Assembly (NCBI GenBank): GCA_964446955.1
Contig: CAYUQJ010000001.1
Location: forward strand, 620,001-684,000
Reading direction: 5' to 3'
DNA: 64,000 nt
From: Leptolinea sp964446955
Lineage (GTDB): Bacteria; Chloroflexota; Anaerolineae; Anaerolineales; Anaerolineaceae
Notes under the pieces: generated by a model
Database searches by the model: none
What the model was told of the DNA's origin: nothing
What the model saw: only the letters and a program-made list of their open reading frames with translations
Made by a program: the position numbers and the translations under genes
Shown: positions 18,267-25,530 of the stretch, piece by piece
Layout of the letters: the number at the start of each line of letters is the position of its first letter
Position numbering within the stretch: the first letter of the stretch is position 1

Positions 18267-18839
18267 TCATTCATGAAACTCTTCAACCTGGTAGGTGAAA
18301 ACCTCCAGGTTTTTTATTTTCCACAAGTTACCAGGTGTTCCCATTTTCTGGCATAGATGTGAGAGGAATTCCTGTTTTTCTGGCAATTGATCCCAGACTT
18401 GAGGAAGAAATGTGGCTCGTCTTTGACCATCCTTAATTATCACACCCGTCTCACCCGGTATAAGTTTGTTCAACAGGTCGTCATGGTTTTCATACAAGAG
18501 CTTTTCAGCCGGGGTTAAAACAGATATCTCGATATTGATAAACTGCATATCATCAGGTGATACCGGCGAAAAACGATAGTCTTCTGTAGCAGCTGCAGCT
18601 GCGTGAATTAATACATCTTTCACAAGTGGCTGGTAAGCCTCCAAAGTCCCAATGCAGCCTCGGAGATTATTATTTATTGTCAGAGTAACAAAACTTGCAC
18701 CTTTTTCCTGTAACCTTGGTGAATATTCCGAAATCTTAATCCCCGGTAAGGGTTTTCTCCTGGCGGCAGCCTCTACAGATCGCCTTGCAAGTTCGAGTAG
18801 AATTTGCCTGTCTTCATTTGTTATAGTCTGCTTTTTCAT
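18267..18839 (-). CDS. AMMECR1-domain protein (AmmA)
   Basis: 190 residues. AMMECR1 signatures: ASFVTLTINNNLRGCIGTLEAYQPL, then AAAAATEDYRF and IEISVLTPAEKL, and WDQLPEKQEFLSHLC near the end. Genes of this family often travel with a MEMO-type and a radical SAM gene (AmmeMemoRadiSam); here neither partner is adjacent. The neighbour is a flavin reductase-like gene whose stop overlaps this start by four bases, so the two form an operon. Function in bacteria is unsettled; an enzymatic role in modifying a small substrate has been proposed. The C-terminal coding part contains the bidirectional terminator at 18285-18320. Confidence 0.88.
   Translation of the reverse strand: MKKQTITNEDRQILLELARRSVEAAARRKPLPGIKISEYSPRLQEKGASFVTLTINNNLRGCIGTLEAYQPLVKDVLIHAAAAATEDYRFSPVSPDDMQFINIEISVLTPAEKLLYENHDDLLNKLIPGETGVIIKDGQRRATFLPQVWDQLPEKQEFLSHLCQKMGTPGNLWKIKNLEVFTYQVEEFHE
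18285..18320. terminator. Intrinsic terminator after the DUF4013 gene
   Basis: AACCTGG (18285-18291) pairs with CCAGGTT (18305-18311), with an extra AGG/CCT pairing beyond a one-base bulge, followed by TTTTTTATTTT on the plus strand. It lies within the last codons of the convergent AMMECR1 gene. Confidence 0.7.
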
Positions 18840-19315
18840 AATGAGTGGTATCCCCTGTTATGATAAACCAATGGTTTGTTCAAAGGCCCATTGATTATTT
18901 CTGTTACCTCTGCAATATACATTTTTGAATAACGAAAATCAACAGTTCCAATTACTTTACATTCTAGTATATCCAATGCATTCTCAATAGCTTTCAATCC
19001 GCCTGGCAATTCTATTGTTTTTATCCCCAAAAATCTGTCATTTTTTTCATCCATCTTCAATGAAAAAACTTCTGCTATCGATTGCTGATTACCTGCCAAA
19101 ATTGAAATGGAAAAAATGCCGGATTTATCGACAAGGTTTTTTGTATAGGATTCATTTTGTAATGTAACAACGATCAAAGCGGGATCGATCGAAACCGATG
19201 TGAAAGAATTAACGGTCATTCCAGCGTGATGTCCATCAAAATTTGCGCATAAAATACATACACCTGTTGTCCATCTCCTCATAGCGTTTTTTATAAGTTC
19301 AGGTGTGATTTTCAT
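18836..19315 (-). CDS. Flavin reductase-like, FMN-binding protein
   Basis: 159 residues, single flavin-reductase-like split-barrel domain: MRRWTTGVCILCANFDGHHAGMTVNSFTSVSIDPALIVVTL is the FMN-binding N-terminal half, followed by a segment for flavin phosphate contact. The family includes NAD(P)H:FMN reductases and the reductase part of two-component monooxygenases; the partner here is not known. The last codon overlaps the AMMECR1 start (ATGA), so they are translationally coupled. It is divergent from the amidase gene. Confidence 0.85.
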   Translation of the reverse strand: MKITPELIKNAMRRWTTGVCILCANFDGHHAGMTVNSFTSVSIDPALIVVTLQNESYTKNLVDKSGIFSISILAGNQQSIAEVFSLKMDEKNDRFLGIKTIELPGGLKAIENALDILECKVIGTVDFRYSKMYIAEVTEIINGPLNKPLVYHNRGYHSL

Positions 19316-19411
19316 TTTCGCAAATTCCTTGCTTCGTTATACAATGTCAATATCTTAATATCAAGACGATTTAGTAGGTTTATTCCTTGTTTTTTGGTAT
19401 CATCATCAATT

Positions 19412-20284
19412 ATGAATAATTATGACCGTCTGAAGAAACCACAAAGAGGCAATACTCCTGAAGACAATTTAAGAGGAGGCCAATCAGATCCACTTCTGGA
19501 TGACGAGTTTTTTGAACCCGTTCAAAGAGTGGGTTTTAATATGTGGGGTGCTCTACAGACAGTCATTTCTGTCGCAATCGTTATGTCAACAGTTTTTACC
19601 ATGTGGAATCCTTCCAACATCTTCTCTAATCAGATTTTGGATAGAATGTTTCGATCGGCTTCCTATGAGGATACCAAACCCACCACAGTTCCACTTACTC
19701 CAACAGCATCCCCCCGCCCCCGTATTGGAATAGTTGCCGGCCATTGGGGAAATGACTCTGGCGCAGTTTGTCAGAATGGTTTTACCGAAATGGAACTCAA
19801 TTTAAAAATTGCTACGCTCGTACGTGATGATCTTGTCAATGAAGGATATGACGTAGATCTTCTACAGGAAAAAGATGAGCGTTTGTATGAATACACTGCT
19901 CTTGCTCTTGTTTCAATTCACAATGATTCTTGTGATTACATAAATAATGAAGCAACAGGGTTTAAAGTTGCAGCAGCCATGTCAACAACTTTCCCTGAAA
20001 AAGCTTCGCGATTGACGGCTTGTCTTATTGATCGTTATGGCTCAGTAACGAATATGAGGTACCATGCCAACACAATAACGAAGGACATGACAAACTATCA
20101 CACCTTCAATGAGATCAATAACCACACTCCAGCCGCGATTATCGAAACCGGTTTTATGAATCTTGACTACCAAATTCTCACCGAAAGAACTGATCTTGTC
20201 GCGCGTGGTGTTACACAAGGAATTCTTTGCTTTATCAGGAACGAGGATCTGAATAATCTCCCAACCCAGGAACCAACACCGTAG
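19412..20284 (+). CDS. N-acetylmuramoyl-L-alanine amidase (Amidase_3)
   Basis: 290 residues from the ATG at 19412 (an in-frame TTG at 19394 is possible; neither has a good ribosome site). A cytoplasmic N-terminus of about 45 residues is followed by one membrane helix (MWGALQTVISVAIVMSTVF), a Thr/Pro spacer and the zinc amidase domain. Zinc ligands can be read as GHW in IGIVAGHWGND, the Glu in FTEMELNL and the His in SIHNDSC, with the catalytic Glu in PAAIIETGFM. It cuts the peptide from muramic acid. The downstream L,D-transpeptidase starts directly at its stop, so both act on the same wall. Confidence 0.9.
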   Translation: MNNYDRLKKPQRGNTPEDNLRGGQSDPLLDDEFFEPVQRVGFNMWGALQTVISVAIVMSTVFTMWNPSNIFSNQILDRMFRSASYEDTKPTTVPLTPTASPRPRIGIVAGHWGNDSGAVCQNGFTEMELNLKIATLVRDDLVNEGYDVDLLQEKDERLYEYTALALVSIHNDSCDYINNEATGFKVAAAMSTTFPEKASRLTACLIDRYGSVTNMRYHANTITKDMTNYHTFNEINNHTPAAIIETGFMNLDYQILTERTDLVARGVTQGILCFIRNEDLNNLPTQEPTP

Positions 20285-21535
20285 ATGTCCCTCTCTGCAG
20301 CCCAAACTGCTCTTGACCACGCCTGGCACCTTGTACGTAAAGGAGAGGTCAATGACGCACGTTTCTGGGCCTCAGAAGCATCCACATTGGATCCCGGTCT
20401 TGAAGAAGCATGGCTGATCCTGGCGGCAGTTTCTGATCCACATGACAGTTTCGAGTATCTAAAACGTGCGTTAGAGATTAATCCATTCAGTCGGCGCGGC
20501 AATCGTGGAGTGATTTGGGCAGAAGATAAGACCGGTTGGTCATTTACGCAATATGTATCCGGGTTTCAGGATTACTCAACATATAAAAAATCACCTGTAT
20601 CACAAGAAACGGTTTCACGCGATGTTCAGCCTCCTGTTCAAGATAACATCCTTGAAAGCCCAACAAACTGGTTAAATGAACCTGAAGATAACCCATCTCC
20701 AGTAGAGTCCCCCTCTCCCAAGGTTCAAGAGGCACCTGAACCACCTTCCGCGCCGGAGATGATCATCCGTCGCAAGAGACACAGACATCCCAAACCTGTA
20801 CCTGAAAATCCATGGTCAGTTCTTCTGCCTTATACAGTTTCTTTTGTTATCTTCTTAGTCATGGCAACTTTATGGTTATTATCAGGGTTACCCAGTGTAA
20901 AAGGTTTTTCCGATGAGCCTGAATACACCACAGATGAACTGGTTCGGCAAATTCTTGCCGAAAACCCAACCCCCACCATAACAATCACACCTTCACCCAC
21001 ACCCAAGCCTACTCACACACCAACCACATTACCGACTCTCACACCTACGTTTACACCAGTACCAAGCAGCACTCTACTTCCTACTGTTGAAAACGCCCCA
21101 GATGATAATCCACCAATCATTGACGAAGACGGTGATGGCACCATCCCTGTTTTTTTGGGAGAACGCGTTGCGTACACACTAGATGACGGCCGTTGGATCG
21201 AGGTTGACCTTGACAAACAAATGGTGCGAGCATTCGCCGGTGATATCCTCATCCGGGAATTTCTGGTTTCAACCGGAACGGCAGCTCATCCAACTTTAAT
21301 AGGTGATTTTCACATTTACATCAAGAATCGCTACGCAGACATGCGTGGTCCGGGTTATAACCTGCCTAATGTTCCCTATACTATGTATTATTATCACAGT
21401 TACGGTTTACATGGAACATACTGGCATGATAATTTTGGAACCCCTATGAGCCATGGATGTGTAAATCTTCGTACAGAAGATGCCGGCTGGCTTTTCAATT
21501 GGGCGAGCATTGGAACCCTGGTTCATGTTCATTAA
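20285..21535 (+). CDS. L,D-transpeptidase (YkuD) with N-terminal TPR-like region
   Basis: 416 residues. The N-terminal 80 residues look like TPR repeats (ARFWASEASTLDPGLEEAWLILA), then a Pro/Glu-rich linker, a membrane helix (about 178-200), a TPTxTPTP stalk, and at the C-terminus a YkuD catalytic domain (about 300-416). The active site HG..YWHDNFGTPMSHGCVNL is complete, with Cys392. Such enzymes make 3-3 cross-links or anchor proteins to peptidoglycan. Finding TPRs on the cytoplasmic side of an L,D-transpeptidase is less usual and suggests an intracellular partner. ATG follows the amidase stop without a gap. Confidence 0.9.
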   Translation: MSLSAAQTALDHAWHLVRKGEVNDARFWASEASTLDPGLEEAWLILAAVSDPHDSFEYLKRALEINPFSRRGNRGVIWAEDKTGWSFTQYVSGFQDYSTYKKSPVSQETVSRDVQPPVQDNILESPTNWLNEPEDNPSPVESPSPKVQEAPEPPSAPEMIIRRKRHRHPKPVPENPWSVLLPYTVSFVIFLVMATLWLLSGLPSVKGFSDEPEYTTDELVRQILAENPTPTITITPSPTPKPTHTPTTLPTLTPTFTPVPSSTLLPTVENAPDDNPPIIDEDGDGTIPVFLGERVAYTLDDGRWIEVDLDKQMVRAFAGDILIREFLVSTGTAAHPTLIGDFHIYIKNRYADMRGPGYNLPNVPYTMYYYHSYGLHGTYWHDNFGTPMSHGCVNLRTEDAGWLFNWASIGTLVHVH

Positions 21536-21550
21536 AATTCTAACAACTTT

Positions 21551-21579
21551 TTTATACACATACCGTAATTTGTTATAGT
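21551..21579 (+). promoter_or_regulatory. Probable promoter of the 141-residue gene
   Basis: An extended -10, TG-T-TATAGT (box 21574-21579), has a weak -35 TTTATA (21551-21556) with a 17-base spacer. It lies 24 bases before the ATG. Confidence 0.45.
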
Positions 21580-21602
21580 ATAGTTTTTTCAGGAAAATAT
21601 AA

Positions 21603-22028
21603 ATGTACACACACCCATTGTTTTCAGGATTGGTTCAAGACGAATCAGGCAGAATTGTTGATACCGTTGTGATAAATGGTGAAGCGAATTATGTTGTTGA
21701 TGATGCTGGATTTCATCGTCATATACCATCCATTGACGTAGATCGCCAGGTTTTCTCTCATCTTGTGGACCAGATGAAAGGACACGAGGATATTATCGTT
21801 GATCAGGCATCAAAAATGCTAAATCAAGATAACCTTTTTTCACGCGCTGTTCTCATAAACCAGCTAAAAAACCTGGATAAACAATTTGATACACTTATAG
21901 AAACAGGTATTCCGGAATCCAGCCGTCAATATCTTGGCATGATGGGGTTTAAAATAACAATAAATCATCACGGTGAAGTAATAAATGTGGAGCAACCCGG
22001 GCAGATCATTCCTCCGGAAGAAGAATAA
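21603..22028 (+). CDS. Conserved-looking hypothetical protein
   Basis: 141 residues, soluble and acidic, without signal peptide or membrane segment. The N-terminal part (VQDESGRIVDTVVINGEANYVVDDAGFHRHI) reads as a small beta-sheet; the middle is helical (LVDQMKGHEDIIVDQASKM) and the end is a beta hairpin with GMMGFKITINHHGEVI. I do not recognise a named family. It is followed 60 bases later by the CnoX-like gene in the same direction and may be co-transcribed. Confidence 0.65.
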   Translation: MYTHPLFSGLVQDESGRIVDTVVINGEANYVVDDAGFHRHIPSIDVDRQVFSHLVDQMKGHEDIIVDQASKMLNQDNLFSRAVLINQLKNLDKQFDTLIETGIPESSRQYLGMMGFKITINHHGEVINVEQPGQIIPPEEE

Positions 22029-22088
22029 GATTAGTTAAATCCTTTATAATCAAGGCTTATCTCATAGTTTTATTTCATCAGGAAAAAA

Positions 22089-22916
22089 ATGGTTCCATCT
22101 GAATTCATCTTAAATGTTGATGAAAATAGTTTTGAGTTCGAAGTTCTCTTTTATTCGAAGAATATTCCTGTCCTGGTTGAATTCTGGGCAAATTGGAGTC
22201 AACCCTGCAAGCAAATGGACAAATTGTTGGAGTCCGTCATCAATGAATTGGATGGCGCTCTTCGCCTGGCCAGAGTAGATGTTGATGCCAACACCAAACT
22301 CAATATGCAATATCAGGTGAGAACATTGCCAACGGTTCTGGCGTTTCAGAATGGTCTTGTAGTCGGGGAATTTTCTGGGTTAATTTCGCAGAGCCAATTG
22401 GATGAATTTGTTGAGTTACTCCTTCCCCCCAGCCAGATTGACCTCGATTTGGAAAAAGGCGAATCCTTATTAAAATTCCATGATTGGACGCAAGCCGAAA
22501 CAGTATTCAGGGGACTTTTAAGTTATGAAGATTGCCCTCCCTCCGCTTTTCTTGGACTAGCAAAATGCCTTATCCCTCAGGGAAAGATCTATGAAGCGCT
22601 TAACATTCTGAAGAATTTCCCGGCCAGTAAAGAATATAGACAAGCTGAATCGTTGCTTCCGCTAATTGTAGATCTGAATTCTCCGATCGAAATTGAAACC
22701 GACCTTGACGCGGCTTATACCAACAGCCTCAAATTGGTTACAAGAGACAATCTATTGGCTGCATTGGATGGATTATTGGATGTTCTCAATACAAATAAAA
22801 ACTACAGAAAAGGTAAAGCAAAGCTTGCATTTCTTGGGATACTTGAACTATTAGGTGATGAGGATCCGAAAACAACTTCATACAGAGAAGAATTATCCAA
22901 TGTTTTGTTTAAATAA
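22089..22916 (+). CDS. CnoX/YbbN-like thioredoxin-fold protein with TPR region
   Basis: 275 residues: a thioredoxin domain (1-about 115) followed by a TPR-like helical region. The usual WCGPC is replaced by WSQPC (Ser37, Cys40), so a two-cysteine dithiol reaction is not possible at this site. E. coli CnoX (YbbN) has the same SxxC arrangement; it is a chaperedoxin that protects clients by mixed disulfide and passes them to GroEL. The cis-Pro element is present (RTLPTVLAFQNG). The assignment rests on domain order and this motif. groEL is encoded 31 kb away in this window. Confidence 0.8.
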   Translation: MVPSEFILNVDENSFEFEVLFYSKNIPVLVEFWANWSQPCKQMDKLLESVINELDGALRLARVDVDANTKLNMQYQVRTLPTVLAFQNGLVVGEFSGLISQSQLDEFVELLLPPSQIDLDLEKGESLLKFHDWTQAETVFRGLLSYEDCPPSAFLGLAKCLIPQGKIYEALNILKNFPASKEYRQAESLLPLIVDLNSPIEIETDLDAAYTNSLKLVTRDNLLAALDGLLDVLNTNKNYRKGKAKLAFLGILELLGDEDPKTTSYREELSNVLFK

Positions 22917-22918
22917 TT

Positions 22919-22943
22919 AGAGTCCACAAAACCTGTGGACTCT
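22919..22943. terminator. Hairpin between convergent genes
   Basis: A perfect 10-bp stem, AGAGTCCACA (22919-22928) with TGTGGACTCT (22934-22943), with a five-base loop. No strong T-run on the plus side; on the minus side the tail is AATTATTT. It probably ends transcription from both genes. Confidence 0.55.
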
Positions 22944-22966
22944 GTAATCTTTCCGGTTCAAACTTT

Positions 22967-23779
22967 TTACTGCATCAAAGTTAAATCTCCCCAGGTGGTG
23001 GGATTGGCAAGTACACGTTTCCTGATATTGGATAGGAATGTCTGCTGCTGGTCGCGCACCTGGTCGTCATTGTCTGAAATACCCAAAGCAAACCCATAAT
23101 GCGCGCCGGTTTCCGGCACTACATTGAATGTCGTCCACGGAATACCAACTTCAATTCTGGTTATTCCCCTACTCCGAATAGTGGCAATGTCAATGTCTTC
23201 GCGCGGGCCTGCCTGATTGGAAGGATACCAGACATACGCTTCTTTTGGTCCTTTGGGGCTACCATGTCCCGGGTTTATCCCAATCTGGTAATCATCATTA
23301 TTCAACGTCGTATTGTCAAAATCGTTGTAGAACTCTGAGTCAAACAAAACTTCTATTGAATCACCTTTATACATCTGATCAATTCTGGCGTTCTGAACAT
23401 AAAGATCATCACGCATTTTTACAGCCAAATAAAGGTAATTCTCGTCCCAGGCCAGTTTGAACGATGCATCCAGATCGCTAACACCACTTCGATGTTGTCC
23501 ACCTACAACAACAAATCGGGCTGGCATTTCAGGCGCCGACCAATCCGTCCAATCGCCATCAATGGAAGGAGCAACGGCTGTGTAATACGCCTTTACCGTT
23601 CCATTCATGCGCACACGGATCGGAGTGGGAGTGGCCACACCTCCCTGCCCATCAGGAGTAGGTTCTTCCGGGGCGGTATCATCACCCCAGACATTGGATG
23701 CTTGAACCACGCCGGAAAATGGAAAAGCCAGGCCAATACAAATGATTAAAACAAGGATTATTTTTGAAATATGATTCAT
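22967..23779 (-). CDS. Secreted CBM9/DOMON-like sugar-binding protein
   Basis: 270 residues with a signal peptide (ISKIILVLIICIGLAFPFSGVVQAS), a Pro/Thr/Gly-rich linker, and one beta-sandwich domain: PSIDGDWTDWSAPE, then LAWDENYLYLAVKMRDD, GDSIEVLFDSEF, and RIEVGIPWTTF. This is the pattern of family 9 carbohydrate-binding modules and related DOMON-like domains. There is no catalytic domain. The ATG follows GGAGGTG (23784-23790 on the minus strand). Its closest relative here is the lipoprotein encoded just upstream, which is separated by a terminator and a structured leader, so it has its own regulation. Confidence 0.82.
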   Translation of the reverse strand: MNHISKIILVLIICIGLAFPFSGVVQASNVWGDDTAPEEPTPDGQGGVATPTPIRVRMNGTVKAYYTAVAPSIDGDWTDWSAPEMPARFVVVGGQHRSGVSDLDASFKLAWDENYLYLAVKMRDDLYVQNARIDQMYKGDSIEVLFDSEFYNDFDNTTLNNDDYQIGINPGHGSPKGPKEAYVWYPSNQAGPREDIDIATIRSRGITRIEVGIPWTTFNVVPETGAHYGFALGISDNDDQVRDQQQTFLSNIRKRVLANPTTWGDLTLMQ

Positions 23780-23796
23780 GCTTCACCTCCAGAATT

Positions 23797-23940
23797 TCGG
23801 TATGCCTCCAAAATAATGGGATCCGATCACCCTACAAACCGGTACTTCTCCCATTATCAAGGTAGAAGCCTGTAAAGAGATCAGCTTTTCCCTACCGGCG
23901 AACCGGAAAGCCTGATTTCACCGTCGCTTCTTAAGTAGCA
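23797..23940 (-). ncRNA. Structured 5' leader of the CBM9-like gene, candidate riboswitch or cis-regulatory RNA
   Basis: The 185 bases between the upstream terminator and the start codon are richly structured. Read on the minus strand, a long hairpin (23916-23880) has ATCAG/CTGAT at its base, CTTTC/GGGAAAAG and CCGG-TTCG-CCGG at its tip. It is preceded by GGTGAAATC and contains TAGGGAAAAG. A second 9-bp stem (ATAATGGGA with TCCCATTAT, 23857-23849 and 23821-23813) lies just before the ribosome binding site and could control access to it. The GGTGAA and TAGGG pieces recall parts of the ydaO-type c-di-AMP riboswitch, but its CAGCTAAC core is missing. The class is unknown. Confidence 0.45.
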
Positions 23941-23960
23941 AGAAATGTACCATTCAAAAC

Positions 23961-23996
23961 AAAAAAAAGCCTTCCGGTACATTATCCGAAAGGCTT
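23961..23996 (-). terminator. Intrinsic terminator of the CBM9-like lipoprotein gene
   Basis: On the minus strand AAGCCTTTCGG (23996-23986) pairs with CCGGAAGGCTT (23977-23967) with one mismatch, followed by a run of eight T. It separates the two paralogous genes. Confidence 0.85.
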
Positions 23997-24013
23997 CAGA
24001 AATGGCTAGACTG

Positions 24014-25045
24014 TTATTCTAGAACAAGATCACCCCAGGTAGTTGGATTTAAGAATTTTCGCGTGCTGACATTAGAGACCATGGATTCTTGTACTAATTT
24101 TCCATGGTTGTCATTATCTGAAACGGAAACGGCAAATCCATAATGTTTTCCGGAAGCAGGTGTGATGGAGAATAAAGACCAGGGGATGGCAGCTTCCACC
24201 ATATATCCAGCATCGATTCTCTGTGATGCTATTGCCACCTGGTCACGTTTACCTTTGATGTTTTGCGGATACCAAAGATAGGCTTCCTTTTCTCCGTCTA
24301 TCGATTCCAGTCCACCGGATATTCCCAATTGAAAATCATCATCATTCAGGTTCTTAATCGAATAATCACCTGTGAGGTCGGAATCCAGCAGGATTTCCAG
24401 ACTATCACCCAGATAAATCTGATATCCAGTAGCTTTCTGTACATATAAATCATCAATTACCTTTACGGCAACGTATAAATAATTGGCATCATAGGCAGTC
24501 TTTACGGAAGAGTTTAGATCATTATCACTGATCCAATTGGCATTTCCAAAGACCACATATCCTGATGTTACTTCCGCATTTGGCCATTCGCCCCAATCTC
24601 CATCAATTGTCGGCGAGAAAAGGACTGCGGTTATGCCATGAGATGGACGTGCCGTTGGCGGCACCGAATTTGAAGTGGGAGAAAGATAGATAGCCGTATT
24701 GTTCTGACTTCTGGGAGCCACATATCCCGATGGTATTGTCGGGGGAGGTGTCGATGTCGCATTTGGATCATAAGGTAACAACGTACTCGTGTATGTCATT
24801 GTTGGTGGAACCACTGTAAGTGTAGGTGTTTCAGTCGGTGTTTCTGTTGGAGCCGGTGTGGAAGTAGGCGGTTCCATTGGTGGCGGAAATGTAGGTGGCA
24901 ATGGTTCTGTTGCAGTGTTTTCTGGCGTGGCAGAATTTGCGATTGTAGGTGGAGGTGGTTCAACCGCGCTTGTAGATAAATTACAACTCAAAACGGTCAT
25001 TGCCATGATGACCATGATGATAATCCGCCTGTTTATTCCAGTCAT
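24014..25045 (-). CDS. CBM9/DOMON-like lipoprotein, paralogue of the neighbouring gene
   Basis: 343 residues. The N-terminus is a lipoprotein signal with lipobox VLSC (Cys21), then about 115 residues of Thr/Pro-rich stalk and one CBM9-like domain: SPTIDGDWGEWPNAE, AYDANYLYVAVKVIDD, GDSLEILLDSDL, YMVEAAIPWSLF, and NPTTWGDLVLE at the end, nearly the same ending as the secreted paralogue (NPTTWGDLTLM). One is anchored to the membrane and the other released, which suggests a surface glycan or carbohydrate capture pair. No ABC transporter or glycosidase is adjacent. Confidence 0.82.
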   Translation of the reverse strand: MTGINRRIIIMVIMAMTVLSCNLSTSAVEPPPPTIANSATPENTATEPLPPTFPPPMEPPTSTPAPTETPTETPTLTVVPPTMTYTSTLLPYDPNATSTPPPTIPSGYVAPRSQNNTAIYLSPTSNSVPPTARPSHGITAVLFSPTIDGDWGEWPNAEVTSGYVVFGNANWISDNDLNSSVKTAYDANYLYVAVKVIDDLYVQKATGYQIYLGDSLEILLDSDLTGDYSIKNLNDDDFQLGISGGLESIDGEKEAYLWYPQNIKGKRDQVAIASQRIDAGYMVEAAIPWSLFSITPASGKHYGFAVSVSDNDNHGKLVQESMVSNVSTRKFLNPTTWGDLVLE

Positions 25046-25130
25046 GTTCGTCTCCCTTATAGTTCTGACTGATTCATAATGATAGTATAAAATCTATATT
25101 TCTTGCAACATCGCCATTTAGGAGAAAACC

Positions 25131-25469
25131 ATGATCAATAATTGGGTTGATGGGTTGGGTGTAACAATAACTGTTTGCGAAAAAAACGGGAAGATCATCT
25201 ACATGAATGACAGTTCTACCAGACAATTTGCGAAGTACGGCGGATGCCAACTCATTGACAAAAGCTTATATGACTGCCATCCTGAAGAGGCATGCAGGAA
25301 AATCCGAGATATTATGGCCAAACCCGAAACGAACATCTATACGACAGAAAAAAAGGGGATCAGAAAAATGATCGTTCAATCACCGTGGTACGAGAACGAT
25401 GAATTTGGCGGGTTGGTTGAGCTATCGTTTGAACTTCCAGCAGAAATACCTCATTTTGTTAGAGATTAA
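25131..25469 (+). CDS. Small stand-alone PAS-domain protein
   Basis: 112 residues. The sequence VTITVCEKNGKIIYMNDSSTRQFAKYGG and the following helices and strands look like a PAS fold, with no output domain attached. AGGAG lies eight bases before the ATG. Three Cys (17, 42 and 52 by rough count) could bind a ligand, but that is speculation. It is divergent from the CBM9-like lipoprotein gene and convergent with the methyltransferase gene. Likely a soluble sensor or adaptor. Confidence 0.6.
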   Translation: MINNWVDGLGVTITVCEKNGKIIYMNDSSTRQFAKYGGCQLIDKSLYDCHPEEACRKIRDIMAKPETNIYTTEKKGIRKMIVQSPWYENDEFGGLVELSFELPAEIPHFVRD

Positions 25470-25530
25470 TTCTGAGACGATCATCTCTAAATAAACTTAT
25501 TGAAAAAAATCCATTCAGTAATCTCCGTTC

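Noticed and set aside
23797..23940. Full ydaO-type c-di-AMP riboswitch call
   Set aside because: GGTGAA and TAGGG pieces fit, but the conserved CAGCTAAC core and the 5' half of the aptamer could not be found, so only a generic structured leader is reported.
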